Positions 46,229 through 55,639 of a stretch of DNA of 64,000 nucleotides are shown here, one piece after another. Numbering within the stretch: the first letter of the stretch is position 1; every line of letters starts with the position of its first letter. Source of the stretch: Paracoccus alcaliphilus (lineage in GTDB: Bacteria; Pseudomonadota; Alphaproteobacteria; Rhodobacterales; Rhodobacteraceae). The stretch is from positions 1,498,001 through 1,562,000 of the forward strand of contig NZ_CP067124.1 in assembly GCF_028553725.1 (NCBI RefSeq), written 5' to 3'. The notes beneath the pieces were generated by a model, which saw only the letters and a program-made list of their open reading frames with translations, ran no database searches and was not told the origin of the DNA. The position numbers were made by a program, and so were the translations under genes.

Positions 46229-47380
46229 TCAATCCTCAGGCGGCGAGGGCAGCAGCAGGTCCACCCAGACCAGCCGGTGGTTCGAGGCGGACTCGACCGC
46301 TTCGGCCAGAGGGTGCTGCGGGGCGGGCCACAGCACGCCGCTGTCCAGAACCGTCAGGCGGCGGTCGGGCAGGACGTAATCCACGCGCAGATTGCCCGGG
46401 CCGTCATCGCGGAAAACCGCGGTATCCAGTGCCGGATCGCCCCGGTGCATGGCGTTCGCTCCGCTTTGCGGCGGTTGCCATGCGCCCCGGGGTTCGGTGT
46501 CCAGGGCGTGGTCCAGCAACGCGGTCAGCGCCTCGGTCCGGCCATCGCCATCGGCCATGTCCAGATTGATATTGCCGATCAGCACGAAGGGCGCGTCGGG
46601 CAGGTGATGCAGCCAGAAGGCGGCCTCGTCATGGTTGCGTCTGGCATTGCGTTCCTCGGGGCCGTCGAAGACCGGAGGGGTCGCGGACCATGCCAGCAGA
46701 TGCAGGGGGCCCCGAGCGGTCTGCACCACCACATCCCAATGCGCGGTCGAGGACAGGCGCTGGATCGCGGCAACTTCGGGCGCGGTGTCGGGCGGCATCA
46801 GGTGGCCGGGCAGGTCGCGCCACAGAAAGGCGGTGTGATCGGTGACCGGGCCAAGCGGCAGGCGCGACATGACGGCCATGCCGTTCTGGCCGGTGAACAT
46901 GCCGAAACCCTGCGCGTCGTCTCCTTCGCCCAGACGGCCGTCGCCGTTCAGGTCCAGCCCGGTCGCCATGCCGCTGTTGGGCCGGGCGGTGAACTGGTGC
47001 AGCATCGGATACCCGGCCTTGAGCAACTGGTCCGAGAAACCCGCCAGCGCCAGCCCGTCATGGTCCCAGTCTATACCGGTCAGCAGGATCACATCGGGCG
47101 CCGCGGCGGCGATGACACGGGCGGCGGCGGCAACCTGCGGATCGCCCGCGCGGATGTCGCGCAGCAACAGGCCGGGGCCGTCACGCGACAGGCCCGGATC
47201 CCATGAGGCGATGCGCAGGGGATGCGCCGTGGCCGGCAAGGCCAGCAACAACGCGACCAGCGCCGCCGCGCCAGACCTCAGATCCAGGGCCGGGCCTGCG
47301 ACATCTGATCCTCGAACGTGTCGATCGAGGCGGCTTTCTCCATCGTCAGCCCGATATCGTCCAGACCGTTCAGCAGGCAA
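46229..47380 (-). CDS. Endonuclease/exonuclease/phosphatase-fold protein, exported; start uncertain
   Basis: A protein of the EEP (DNase I-like) fold, probably secreted. The mature part starts after [12 protein letters not shown] with [11 protein letters not shown]; further marks are [15 protein letters not shown] (metal Glu replaced by Asp or Gly), [15 protein letters not shown] (in place of GDFN) and [17 protein letters not shown] with [10 protein letters not shown] (SDH changed to SNH). The active site is thus somewhat altered. The only in-frame ATG (47380) lies 100 bp inside leuD; a TTG at 47251 would follow the leuD stop codon but shorten the signal peptide. The start is unresolved. Confidence 0.75.
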   Translation of the reverse strand: MPAERSGRYRADDGESRLDRHVRGSDVAGPALDLRSGAAALVALLLALPATAHPLRIASWDPGLSRDGPGLLLRDIRAGDPQVAAAARVIAAAAPDVILLTGIDWDHDGLALAGFSDQLLKAGYPMLHQFTARPNSGMATGLDLNGDGRLGEGDDAQGFGMFTGQNGMAVMSRLPLGPVTDHTAFLWRDLPGHLMPPDTAPEVAAIQRLSSTAHWDVVVQTARGPLHLLAWSATPPVFDGPEERNARRNHDEAAFWLHHLPDAPFVLIGNINLDMADGDGRTEALTALLDHALDTEPRGAWQPPQSGANAMHRGDPALDTAVFRDDGPGNLRVDYVLPDRRLTVLDSGVLWPAPQHPLAEAVESASNHRLVWVDLLLPSPPED

Positions 47381-47883
47381 TGCTTGCGGAAGGGGTCGAT
47401 GTCGAAATGGAATTCCTGCCCGTCCGAGGTGCTGACCGTCTGGTTTTCCAGATCGACGGTCATGCGGGCATTGGCGCCCTTTTGCGCGTCGTCCATCAGC
47501 ACATCCACCGCCTCTTGCGGCAGGGTGATCGGCAGGATGCCGTTCTTGAAGCAGTTGTTGAAGAAGATGTCGGCAAAGCTGGTCGAGATCACGCAGCGGA
47601 TGCCGAAATCCAGAAGCGCCCAGGGCGCATGTTCACGCGACGAGCCGCAGCCGAAATTGTCCCCGGCCACAAGGATCTGGCTGTCGCGCCAGGCGGGCTG
47701 GTTCAGGACGAAATCGGGCAATTCGTTGCCGTCGCGGTCATAGCGCATCTCGTCGAACAGGTTCACGCCCAGTCCCGAACGCTTGATCGTTTTCAGGAAC
47801 TGTTTGGGGATGATCATGTCGGTGTCGATATTGACCAATGGCATCGGGGCTGCGATTCCGGTCAGCGTGGTGAATTTGTCCAT
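47278..47883 (-). CDS. leuD: 3-isopropylmalate dehydratase small subunit
   Basis: Pairs with LeuC to isomerise 2-isopropylmalate to 3-isopropylmalate in leucine synthesis. A 201-aa protein of normal length, starting [20 protein letters not shown], with [16 protein letters not shown] (residues 25-40), the substrate loop [17 protein letters not shown] near 74-90, and [17 protein letters not shown] near 102-118. leuC lies about 700 bp upstream on the same strand, but an opposite-strand membrane gene separates the two. Confidence 0.96.
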   Translation of the reverse strand: MDKFTTLTGIAAPMPLVNIDTDMIIPKQFLKTIKRSGLGVNLFDEMRYDRDGNELPDFVLNQPAWRDSQILVAGDNFGCGSSREHAPWALLDFGIRCVISTSFADIFFNNCFKNGILPITLPQEAVDVLMDDAQKGANARMTVDLENQTVSTSDGQEFHFDIDPFRKHCLLNGLDDIGLTMEKAASIDTFEDQMSQARPWI

Positions 47884-47972
47884 GCGGTCCTCTTGGGTGG
47901 CGTGGCGGCGGCGGGGATGGGCCCGGCCGGGCGGATTGATGACGGCGCGGATGCGCGGGCAAGGTGGTAATG

Positions 47973-48557
47973 ATGGAAGACGGTTTGATGACCTGCCTGT
48001 GGCAGGGGTGGCGTCCCGAAATCGGCGATCCCGAGGTGACGGGCTGGATCACCGTCGCGATCTATCTGATCGGTTTCGCGCTGGCGCTGACGGTGTGGCG
48101 GCGCCACCCCGAGATGACCGGGCGCGGGTTCTGGGGCGTGCTGGCGGTGGCGCTGTTGTTTCTGGCCGTCAACAAGCAACTGGACCTGCAATCGGCGCTG
48201 ACCCAGATCGGGCGCTGCCTGTCGCAAAGTCAGGGCTGGTATGAGAACCGCCGCCCGGTGCAGTTCGCGGTGATCGGCGCCATTCTGGTGATGCTGGGCA
48301 TCGGCGTCGTGGTCACAATCCGCAGCCTGCAACATGCCATGCGTCCCAATGCGCTGGCGATCACGGGGCTGATCCTGCTGGCCGGGTTCGTGATGATCCG
48401 GGCCGTGGGCTTTCACTTTGTCGATCTGCTGATCGGTCAGCGACTGTTCGGCATCAGCGCCAATTTCGTGATGGAGAATACCGGCCTGATCCTCATTTCG
48501 CTGAACGCACTGATACTGCTGCGGCGCGAGGGCGCGCGCGCCGCAGAAACGGGCTGA
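47973..48557 (+). CDS. Polytopic membrane protein between leuC and leuD, unknown function
   Basis: A 194-aa protein with about five membrane segments (about 22-42, 55-72, 98-120, 128-148, 162-182) and a polar stretch with [18 protein letters not shown] near 80-97. No family was recognised. It lies on the opposite strand to leuC and leuD and fills most of the gap between them. The ATG at 47973 has GGTGG 5 nt upstream; ATG 47970 and GTG 47964 are alternatives. A link to leucine metabolism is not shown. Confidence 0.75.
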   Translation: MEDGLMTCLWQGWRPEIGDPEVTGWITVAIYLIGFALALTVWRRHPEMTGRGFWGVLAVALLFLAVNKQLDLQSALTQIGRCLSQSQGWYENRRPVQFAVIGAILVMLGIGVVVTIRSLQHAMRPNALAITGLILLAGFVMIRAVGFHFVDLLIGQRLFGISANFVMENTGLILISLNALILLRREGARAAETG

Positions 48558-48585
48558 TCGAAGGATCGGGGCAGGCATCGCGGGG

Positions 48586-50019
48586 TCAGGCCGGCTGGGC
48601 CGCGAATTCGCGGATATCGACCAGATGGCCCGCGACGCCCGCCGCTGCCGCCATCGCGGGCGACATCAGATGCGTGCGGCCCTTGTAACCCTGACGCCCC
48701 TCGAAGTTGCGGTTCGAGGTCGCGGCACAGCGTTCCCCCGGCGCCAGCTGGTCGGGGTTCATGCCAAGGCACATCGAACAGCCCGCCAGACGCCATTCGA
48801 AACCGGCATCCTTGAAGATCTGGTCCAGACCCTCTTCCTCGGCCTGCGCGCGCACCAGGCCCGAGCCGGGAACGACCATGCCGCGCACGCCCTCCGCCAG
48901 CTTGCGCCCACGCAGCACATCGGCGGCGGCGCGCAGATCCTCGATCCGGCCATTGGTGCAGGAACCGATGAACACCGCGTCGATGGCGATATCGGTCAGC
49001 TTCTGCCCGGCGGACAGGGCCATATAGTCAAGGCTGCGCCGCGCGGCATCGACCTTGCCGCCCGAGAAACTTTCGGGTGCGGGCACGGTCGCGGTGATCG
49101 GCAGCGCGTCCTCGGGGGATGTGCCCCAGGTGACGGTGGGCGCGATATCCTCGCCGCGAAGGGTGACGACCTTGTCCCAATGCGCGTCCTCGTCGCTGAA
49201 CAGCGTCTTCCACCAGTTCAGCGCGGCCTCCCATTGGGCGGCCTTCGGCGCGTGGGCGCGGCCGTTGACGTAATTGAAGGTGGTTTCGTCCGGGGCGATC
49301 AGACCGGCGCGGGCACCGCCTTCGATGGCCATGTTGCAGATCGTCATGCGGCCTTCCATCGACAGGTTGCGGATCACCTCTCCGCAATATTCGATGACAT
49401 GGCCGGTGCCGCCCGCCGTGCCGGTCTCGGCGATGATCGCCAGCACCACATCCTTGGCGGTGACGCCGGGGGCAAGGCGGCCGGTGACCTCGACCTTCAT
49501 GTTCTTCGATTTCTTCTGGATCAGCGTCTGGGTGGCCAGCACATGCTCGACCTCACTGGTGCCGATGCCGTGGGCCAGCGCGCCGAAGGCACCATGCGTC
49601 GCGGTGTGGCTGTCGCCGCAGACCACGGTCATGCCGGGTAGGGTCCAGCCCTGTTCGGGGCCGACGATATGCACGATCCCCTGCCGGATGTCGTTGACCG
49701 GGTAATAATTGACGCCGAATTCACGCGCATTGCGGTCCAGCGCATCGACCTGAATGCGCGATTCCTCGTTGTCGATGCCCTTTTCGCGGTCCCATGTGGT
49801 GGGCACGTTATGGTCGGGCACGGCGATGGTGCGTTCGGGCGCGCGGACCTTGCGACCGGTCATGCGCAACCCCTCGAAGGCCTGCGGGCTGGTCACCTCA
49901 TGGACCAGATGGCGGTCGATATACAGAAGACAGGTGCCGTCGTCCTGGCGTTCGACGACATGGGCGTCCCAGATCTTGTCATAGAGCGTGCGCGGCGCAG
50001 CGGCTGCGGTATTCGTCAT
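48586..50019 (-). CDS. leuC: 3-isopropylmalate dehydratase large subunit
   Basis: The [4Fe-4S] catalytic subunit of isopropylmalate isomerase, 477 aa. Cluster cysteines are in [12 protein letters not shown] near 352 and [15 protein letters not shown] near 410 (CxxC), and the aconitase signature is [20 protein letters not shown] near 133-152. The start is [20 protein letters not shown]; the ribosome binding site is weak, and upstream in-frame codons are not family-like. No Leu-rich leader peptide was found upstream, but there is a short ORF (see 50104). Confidence 0.96.
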   Translation of the reverse strand: MTNTAAAAPRTLYDKIWDAHVVERQDDGTCLLYIDRHLVHEVTSPQAFEGLRMTGRKVRAPERTIAVPDHNVPTTWDREKGIDNEESRIQVDALDRNAREFGVNYYPVNDIRQGIVHIVGPEQGWTLPGMTVVCGDSHTATHGAFGALAHGIGTSEVEHVLATQTLIQKKSKNMKVEVTGRLAPGVTAKDVVLAIIAETGTAGGTGHVIEYCGEVIRNLSMEGRMTICNMAIEGGARAGLIAPDETTFNYVNGRAHAPKAAQWEAALNWWKTLFSDEDAHWDKVVTLRGEDIAPTVTWGTSPEDALPITATVPAPESFSGGKVDAARRSLDYMALSAGQKLTDIAIDAVFIGSCTNGRIEDLRAAADVLRGRKLAEGVRGMVVPGSGLVRAQAEEEGLDQIFKDAGFEWRLAGCSMCLGMNPDQLAPGERCAATSNRNFEGRQGYKGRTHLMSPAMAAAAGVAGHLVDIREFAAQPA

Positions 50020-50103
50020 GGCTGTAACTTTCGGCTGTGATGCGAATGGATTTATGGTTGGGCAGAGGGCGATCAAGCCCGCGCAGGTATCAGCCCCTCG
50101 CAA

Positions 50104-50202
50104 TCACCTTGCGGTCAGGCAAAGCGTCTCGCCATAAAAGCGCTGCGGCAGGCGCGCGCGGTCGTGAATGTCGAAATAGACAAATCCATGCATGGTTCCC
50201 AT
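50104..50202 (-). CDS. Possible 32-aa peptide upstream of leuC
   Basis: A short frame reading MGTMHGFVYFDIHDRARLPQ, then RFYGETLCLTAR and stop. It has good codon character for this genome and a weak AAGGCGGCG upstream, and ends 85 bp before leuC on the same strand. It is not a leucine-run attenuator peptide. It may be a small gene or chance. Confidence 0.3.
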   Translation of the reverse strand: MGTMHGFVYFDIHDRARLPQRFYGETLCLTAR

Positions 50203-50467
50203 GTTTACGCCGCCTTGCGCGGCGAAACAAGAATGATGGCGTGAAATCGGGCAGGATTTAGCGATCCTGAAGGAAATGATGGCAAACCGCCCGTATTTCG
50301 ACCCGATTTCCGGGGGAACGCGGTTCGTGCGGCGGGATCTGACCTGACGGCACGGGCGGATCGTGACCGGGCGGGCGATCTGGGCATTGAGAAAAGGCGG
50401 TGTGATCGCTACATTGGGGGTACCCTTGCGCCGGGGGCGATCGGCGCGCTGACCGGAGGATACAACC
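50203..50467. other. Intergenic region before rsfS
   Basis: No supported gene. It contains a small hairpin, CAGGAT-N6-ATCCTG (50252-50269), and the rsfS promoter candidate further down. Confidence 0.4.
50387..50415 (+). promoter_or_regulatory. Candidate promoter for rsfS
   Basis: TTGAGA, a 17-nt spacer and TACATT, a good sigma-70-type match. Predicted transcription starts near 50421, about 47 nt before the CTG start codon of rsfS. Confidence 0.5.
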
Positions 50468-50893
50468 CTGTCAAAACAAGTCTCGCCGGCCGACGGGCCG
50501 GCCACGACCGTCGCGGCGAAGGAACTGACCAGCGATCAGCTTCTGGGCCGCATTCTGGCCTCGCTTGATGACGACAAGGCCGAGGATATCGTGACCATCG
50601 ACCTGCGCGGTCGCTCGGCAATGGCGGATCACATGGTGATCGCCACCGGGCGCAGCACGCGGCAGGTGGCCTCGATCGCCGAAAAGCTGGCCGAGCGTTA
50701 CAAGGAACTGACCGGGCACAGCCCCCGGATCGAAGGCAAGGATGCCGGCGACTGGGTGCTGATCGACACGGATGACGTGATCGTCCATGTCTTCCGCCCC
50801 GAGGTGCGCGAATTCTATCAGCTTGAGAAGATGTGGCTGCCTGCCGATGCGCTTGGCCGCGGCAGCCGCGAGATGCCGCACAGCGCGAGCTGA
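50468..50893 (+). CDS. rsfS: Ribosome silencing factor, apparent CTG start
   Basis: RsfS binds ribosomal protein L14 and blocks subunit joining when nutrients run low. The frame encodes 141 aa; the RsfS core begins at IVTIDLRGRSAMADHMVIAT, with STRQVASIAEKL, GDWVLIDTDDVIVHVF and REFYQLEKMW. The conserved alphaproteobacterial N-terminal extension ((M)SKQVS..., LLGRILASLDDDKAEDI) lies upstream of any ATG or GTG. The best start is a CTG at 50468 with GGAGGA 7 nt upstream. The GTG at 50591 would cut off conserved sequence. The gene is 3 bp ahead of rlmH. Confidence 0.88.
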   Translation: MSKQVSPADGPATTVAAKELTSDQLLGRILASLDDDKAEDIVTIDLRGRSAMADHMVIATGRSTRQVASIAEKLAERYKELTGHSPRIEGKDAGDWVLIDTDDVIVHVFRPEVREFYQLEKMWLPADALGRGSREMPHSAS

Positions 50894-50896
50894 GCG

Positions 50897-51364
50897 ATGC
50901 GGATCGATATTGCCGCCGTCGGGCGCCTGCGCAAGGGACCCGAGGCGGCATTGGTTGACGATTATCTGGACCGTTTTGCCCGGACCGGTCGCGGGCTGGG
51001 CCTGCCCCCCATCGGCGTGATCGAGGTCGAGGACAGGCGCGGCGGCGGCATGGCGGCCGAGGCGGAGCTGCTGCTGCGGGCGATCCCGCAGGGTGCGGCG
51101 CTGGTCATGCTGGACGAGCGGGGCGAGCAGGCGAGTTCGCCCGATCTGGCGGCGCGACTGGGCCGCTGGCGCGACGGGGCGCGGGATGTCTGTTTCGTGA
51201 TCGGCGGTGCCGACGGGCTGGACGCCGCGCTGAGATCGGCGGCGGACTGGCAGATCAGCTTTGGCCGGATGGTCTGGCCGCATCTGCTGGTGCGGGTCAT
51301 GCTGGCCGAGCAGCTGTATCGCGCGGCGACGATTCTGGCGGGCTCTCCCTATCATCGGGTTTGA
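50897..51364 (+). CDS. rlmH: 23S rRNA (pseudouridine1915-N3)-methyltransferase
   Basis: Methylates pseudouridine 1915 of 23S rRNA in helix 69, after the 70S ribosome has formed. A 155-aa SPOUT-fold protein of normal length: MRIDIAAVGRLRKGPE at the start, LVMLDERGEQASSPDLAARL near 72-91, FVIGGADGLD near 103-112 (SAM loop), ISFGRMVWPHLLVRVMLAEQ and LYRAATILAGSPYHR at the end. rsfS and rlmH are neighbours in many bacteria; here 3 bp apart, so co-transcribed. Confidence 0.95.
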   Translation: MRIDIAAVGRLRKGPEAALVDDYLDRFARTGRGLGLPPIGVIEVEDRRGGGMAAEAELLLRAIPQGAALVMLDERGEQASSPDLAARLGRWRDGARDVCFVIGGADGLDAALRSAADWQISFGRMVWPHLLVRVMLAEQLYRAATILAGSPYHRV

Positions 51365-51380
51365 GTGGGGCGGCGGGGCA

Positions 51381-51397
51381 GGGGGCTGTCCGCCCCC
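51381..51397 (+). terminator. GC-rich hairpin after rlmH
   Basis: GGGGGC-TGTCC-GCCCCC, directly before motif copy 5. It has the same arrangement (hairpin, then motif) as at 17909-17965 and, in mirror orientation, at 37573-37630. Confidence 0.45.
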
Positions 51398-51401
51398 GTC
51401 C

Positions 51402-51440
51402 CTGCGGGACTCCCCCGAGGATATTTGCACACCAAAGATG
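51402..51440 (+). repeat. Recurring intergenic motif, copy 5 (ACCAAAGATG tail)
   Basis: CTGCGGGACTCCCCCGAGG followed by ATATTTGCACACCAAAGATG. Same core as the other four copies and same tail as those at 34146 and 37573. Lies between rlmH and gpmI. Confidence 0.6.
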
Positions 51441-51503
51441 GGGCGGGCGGTTGCCGCTTGCGTCCGGCGGGCGTAACAAGGCGCAAATTGCGACGAGGCG
51501 GAC

Positions 51504-53021
51504 ATGACGAAACCGGTGATCCTGTGCATTCTTGATGGCTGGGGCATTTCGGACCGGCCCGGACAGAGTGCCCCCGATCAGGCCGAGACCCCGAATTTCG
51601 ACCGGCTGATGCGGGATTGCCCGCATGCGACCCTGATCACATTCGGGCCGGATGTCGGATTGCCGACCGGACAGATGGGCAATTCCGAGGTGGGGCATAC
51701 CAATATCGGCGCGGGCCGGGTGGTGGCGATGGATCTGGGGCAGATCGATCTGGCCATCGAGGATGGCAGCTTCTTCCGCAACGAGGCCTTGTTGGACTTC
51801 ATCGCGCGGCTGCGCGAAAGCGGCGGGACGGCGCATCTGATGGGGGTGATCTCGGACGGGGGGGTTCATGGTCATATCGCCCATGTTCTGGCCGCGGCCC
51901 GGGCGGTTGCCGGGGCGGGTGTTCCGGTGATCGTGCATGCGATCACCGACGGGCGCGATGTGGCGCCGCAATCGGCGCAGGGGTTCATGGCCGCGCTGGA
52001 GGCCGGGTTGCCGGACGGCGCGCGGATCGGCACGGTGATCGGACGCTATTACGCAATGGACCGGGACCGGCGCTGGGAGCGGGTCGAGCGGGCCTGTCGC
52101 GCCATCACCGGCGGGATCGGCGAGGCGGCAGTCAGTGCGGGTGCGGCGGTGGCGGCAGCCTATGCGCGCGGCGAGACGGACGAGTTCATCCAGCCCTTCG
52201 TCGTTGATGGCTTTGGCGGGGCGGCGGATGGGGACGGGCTGTTCTGCCTGAATTTCCGTGCCGACCGGGCGCGCGAGATCCTGTCGGCGCTGGCCGATCC
52301 TGCATTCGCGGATTTCGATGTTCCGGGCCGGCCTGAATGGGCCGCGATCCTGGGCATGGTTGATTACAGTCAGCGCCACAATGATTTCATGTCCACCGCC
52401 TATCCCAAGCGGCAGGTGGTCAATACGCTGGGGGCATGGGTTGCCGCGAAGGGATTGCGGCAGTTCCGTCTGGCCGAGACCGAGAAATATCCGCATGTCA
52501 CCTTTTTCCTGAATGGCGGCAAGGAGGCGCCCGAGCCGGGCGAGGATCGCGTCATGCCCGCCAGTCCCAAGGTGGCGACCTATGATCTGGCGCCCGAGAT
52601 GTCGGCGGGCGAGGTCAGTGACCGGCTGGTCGGGGCGATTCATGCGGGCTATGACCTGATCGTGGTCAATTACGCCAATCCCGATATGGTCGGGCATACC
52701 GGCAACCTGCCTGCCGCGATCCGCGCCTGCGAGGCCGTGGATCAGGGTCTGGGCCGGATGCTGGAGGCGCTGGAGCAGGTCGGTGGCGCGGCGGTCATCA
52801 TTGCCGATCACGGCAATTGCGAGACCACGGTGGACCCGGACACCGGCGGGCCGCATACCGCGCATACGGTCAATCCGGTGCCTGCGATCGTCTTTGGCGG
52901 GCCGGCGGGCATTGCCTTGCGCGACGGTCGGCTGGCCGATGTGGCGCCGACCGTGCTGGAGTTGATGGGGCTGGACCAGCCCGCCGAGATGACCGGCCAG
53001 AGCCTGATTGTTACCGGATGA
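51504..53021 (+). CDS. gpmI: 2,3-bisphosphoglycerate-independent phosphoglycerate mutase
   Basis: Interconverts 3- and 2-phosphoglycerate in glycolysis and gluconeogenesis; a Mn-dependent alkaline-phosphatase-superfamily enzyme. At 505 aa it is of normal length, with the metal motif CILDGWGIS (residues 8-16), the catalytic Ser in MGNSEVGHTNIGAG near 62, substrate Arg residues in NFRADRAREI near 255, and metal His in MVGHTGN and DHGNCE near 395-440. Its stop codon overlaps the ATG of the EnvC-like gene. Confidence 0.96.
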   Translation: MTKPVILCILDGWGISDRPGQSAPDQAETPNFDRLMRDCPHATLITFGPDVGLPTGQMGNSEVGHTNIGAGRVVAMDLGQIDLAIEDGSFFRNEALLDFIARLRESGGTAHLMGVISDGGVHGHIAHVLAAARAVAGAGVPVIVHAITDGRDVAPQSAQGFMAALEAGLPDGARIGTVIGRYYAMDRDRRWERVERACRAITGGIGEAAVSAGAAVAAAYARGETDEFIQPFVVDGFGGAADGDGLFCLNFRADRAREILSALADPAFADFDVPGRPEWAAILGMVDYSQRHNDFMSTAYPKRQVVNTLGAWVAAKGLRQFRLAETEKYPHVTFFLNGGKEAPEPGEDRVMPASPKVATYDLAPEMSAGEVSDRLVGAIHAGYDLIVVNYANPDMVGHTGNLPAAIRACEAVDQGLGRMLEALEQVGGAAVIIADHGNCETTVDPDTGGPHTAHTVNPVPAIVFGGPAGIALRDGRLADVAPTVLELMGLDQPAEMTGQSLIVTG

Positions 53022-54199
53022 AGTCGCGCTTTTTCCTTGCCCTGACGCTGGCCCTTGGCCTTGGACTGACCGCTGCGGCGGGCGGGGCGGCGACCCCTGC
53101 CAATGAGGCGGTGACCGAGGCCGAGGCGGCGGCGGCGCAGTTGCGCCGTGCCATCGCCAAGCTGGACGATGCGCTGGCCGCCGACGATCAGGTGGTGGCG
53201 CTGACCGAGGTGATCCGGGGCTATGAGCAGGGGCTGGCGGCGCTGCGGTCCGGTCTGCGTCAGGCCAGCATGCGCGAAGAGGAATTGCGCAGCCGTTTCG
53301 AGGCCGAGCGCGCACGTCTGGCGCGGGTGCTGGGGGCGATGACCGCGTTGCAGCAGGCGCCCGAGGCGACGATGCTGCTGCATCCTGCCGGGGCGCTGGC
53401 CAATGCCCATTCGGCGATGATCCTGTCCGACGTGGCGCCGGGGCTGCGCGAGGAGGCCGAGCGGTTGCAGGCCGATCTGGACGAGATCCGCATCGTGCGC
53501 GAATTGCAGCAGAACGCCGCCGAGATGCTGGGCGAGGGACTGGCCGCCGTGCAGGAATCGCGCCGCCTGCTGGCCAGCGCGGTCACCGACCGGTCTACCA
53601 TGCCGATGCGTTTCGGCGAAGAGCCGCAGGAATTGCAGAACCTGCGCGATGCCGCCGACAGTCTGGACCAGTTCGCGCAGGGCATCAGCCGGATGCAACT
53701 GGATGTCGGCCCGCCGATGGAGGATTTCGAGGGCGCCGAGGGCAGCCTGCCGATTCCGGTGATGGGCACGGTCCGGCGCGGTTATGACGAGGCCGACGCC
53801 GCAGGCGTGCGCCGGCCGGGCTGGGTGATCGCGACCGCGCCGGCCTCGCTGGTGGTCACGCCCTGGCCCGCGACGATCCGTTATCGCGGTCCTTTGCTGG
53901 ATTACGGCAATGTGATGATCGTCGAGCCCGCGCGCGGTTATCTTCTGATCTTCGCCGGCATGTCGCAGCTGTTCGGAGAGGTCGGCGATGTGCTGGGCGC
54001 GGGCGATCCCGTGGGACTGATGGGCGGAACCGAGGCCCCGGCGCAGGAATTCGGGGCGCAGTTTGTCGCCGATGCGATGCGGGGCGGGGATGCAGGGCAG
54101 CCCGAAACCCTGTATCTGGAACTGCGCAAGGGCAATGAAACGCTGGACCCGGCGGATTGGTTCGTGCTCAATCCGGTTGTGGAGACCGAACAGGACTGA
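53018..54199 (+). CDS. EnvC-like murein hydrolase activator with degenerate LytM domain
   Basis: A 393-aa predicted periplasmic protein: signal peptide (MKSRFFLALTLALGLGLTAA), coiled-coil region (about 30-200), then an M23/LytM-like domain (about 250-390). In that domain the zinc-binding residues are lost: the usual DHG is EPA (VEPARGY), the YAHLS histidine is FAGMS, and the HLHFE motif is LYLEL. It is therefore not a hydrolase but, like EnvC, a likely activator of amidases in cell division. The gene is coupled to gpmI by an ATGA overlap and followed by ctpA. Confidence 0.88.
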   Translation: MKSRFFLALTLALGLGLTAAAGGAATPANEAVTEAEAAAAQLRRAIAKLDDALAADDQVVALTEVIRGYEQGLAALRSGLRQASMREEELRSRFEAERARLARVLGAMTALQQAPEATMLLHPAGALANAHSAMILSDVAPGLREEAERLQADLDEIRIVRELQQNAAEMLGEGLAAVQESRRLLASAVTDRSTMPMRFGEEPQELQNLRDAADSLDQFAQGISRMQLDVGPPMEDFEGAEGSLPIPVMGTVRRGYDEADAAGVRRPGWVIATAPASLVVTPWPATIRYRGPLLDYGNVMIVEPARGYLLIFAGMSQLFGEVGDVLGAGDPVGLMGGTEAPAQEFGAQFVADAMRGGDAGQPETLYLELRKGNETLDPADWFVLNPVVETEQD

Positions 54200-54214
54200 G
54201 GCAGGAAGGGCCGA

Positions 54215-55639
54215 ATGAAACATTATCTGATCGCAGGACTTGGCGGCGCCGTGGCCGGGGTCGTTCTGGCCACCCAGGTCGCCGGCCCGCTGATCGCGCA
54301 GGAGGCGGGGCGCAATGCCTCGGTCTATGAGCAGCTGGAACTGTTCGGCAATATCTTTGAACGTGTGCGCGCCGATTATGTCGAAGCGCCCGACGACAAG
54401 GATCTGATCGAGGCCGCCATCAACGGCATGCTGACATCGCTGGACCCGCACAGCTCTTTCCTGTCGGCCGAGCAATATCAAGAGATGCAGACCCAGACCC
54501 GCGGCAGCTTTGGCGGGCTGGGGATCGAGGTCAGTCAGGAGGACGGGCTGGTCAAGGTCGTCTCGCCCATCGACGACACGCCAGCCGATCAGGCCGGGGT
54601 GAAGTCGGGCGATTTCATCACCCATGTGAACGGCGAATCGCTGATGGGGCTGACGCTGGATCAGGCGGTGGACATGATGCGCGGCCCGGTGGGCAGCGAG
54701 ATCACCGTGACCATCCTGCGCGAGGGCGAGAACGAGCCCTTCGATCTGACCATGACCCGCGACACGATCAAGCTGACCGTCGTGCGCTCTCGTGTTGAAG
54801 GTCACGCGGTGATCCTGCGTGTCTCGACCTTCAACGACGAGACCTATGACACGCTGAAGGCGGAACTGGACAAGGCCATTGAAGAGGCGGGCGGCATGGA
54901 CCGGGTTACCGGCTTTGTCGTCGATCTGCGCAACAATCCCGGCGGGTTGCTGAATCAGGCGATCAGCGTCTCGGATGCCTTCCTGAACGCGGGCGAGATC
55001 GTCTCGACCCGTGGCCGCAAGGCCGAAGAGAGCGAGCGCTGGAATGCCGAACCGGGCGATCTGGCCGATGGCAAGCCGATGGTTGTGCTGGTCAATGGCG
55101 GCTCGGCCAGCGCGTCCGAGATCGTGGCGGGCGCATTGCAGGACCACCGTCGCGCCATCGTCGTGGGCGAGAAAAGCTTTGGCAAGGGCTCGGTCCAGAC
55201 GGTGATGCCGGTCACGTCCGACAGCGCCATCCGGCTGACCACGGCGCGTTACTATACGCCCTCGGGCCGGTCGATCCAGTCGCTGGGGATCCAGCCCGAC
55301 ATCATCGTGGCCCAGCCCCGCACCCCGCCGCGCAGCGAAGAGGACGAGGACACGCCGCGCAGCCAGTCCAGCTTCAGCCGGTCCGAGGCCGATCTGCGCG
55401 GGGCCCTGGGCAATGATTCGATCTCGGATGACGAGCGCGAACAGATCGAGCGCGAGGCCGCCGAGGTCGAGGCGACCGCCAAGCTGCGCGACGAGGATTA
55501 CCAGCTGGCCTATGCGGTCGATATCCTGAAGGGTCTGGCGGCGGTCGATTTCACCGCCGGTCAGGTGCCCACGGCATCGACGCCGGCCGTCACCGGCGAA
55601 GGCTCGGCCACCGGCGACGAGGGGGCGGCCAATCAATGA
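54215..55639 (+). CDS. ctpA: S41-family C-terminal processing peptidase
   Basis: A periplasmic serine protease that trims C-termini of exported proteins, often cell-wall hydrolases. 474 aa: N-terminal signal or anchor ([20 protein letters not shown]), PDZ domain (about 85-170, [19 protein letters not shown]), S41 protease domain with the catalytic Ser in the [14 protein letters not shown] motif near 296 and the catalytic Lys in [12 protein letters not shown] near 320. A Ser/Asp/Glu-rich C-terminus follows. It lies in the usual alphaproteobacterial order envC-ctpA-rppH and overlaps rppH by 4 bp. Confidence 0.95.
   Translation: MKHYLIAGLGGAVAGVVLATQVAGPLIAQEAGRNASVYEQLELFGNIFERVRADYVEAPDDKDLIEAAINGMLTSLDPHSSFLSAEQYQEMQTQTRGSFGGLGIEVSQEDGLVKVVSPIDDTPADQAGVKSGDFITHVNGESLMGLTLDQAVDMMRGPVGSEITVTILREGENEPFDLTMTRDTIKLTVVRSRVEGHAVILRVSTFNDETYDTLKAELDKAIEEAGGMDRVTGFVVDLRNNPGGLLNQAISVSDAFLNAGEIVSTRGRKAEESERWNAEPGDLADGKPMVVLVNGGSASASEIVAGALQDHRRAIVVGEKSFGKGSVQTVMPVTSDSAIRLTTARYYTPSGRSIQSLGIQPDIIVAQPRTPPRSEEDEDTPRSQSSFSRSEADLRGALGNDSISDDEREQIEREAAEVEATAKLRDEDYQLAYAVDILKGLAAVDFTAGQVPTASTPAVTGEGSATGDEGAANQ

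Noticed and set aside
52808..55636. A 942-codon open frame on the minus strand
   Set aside because: It is antisense to gpmI, the EnvC-like gene and ctpA, all with clear motifs. Its translation is His/Gln/Arg/Gly-rich without family features, as expected for a GC-rich shadow frame.
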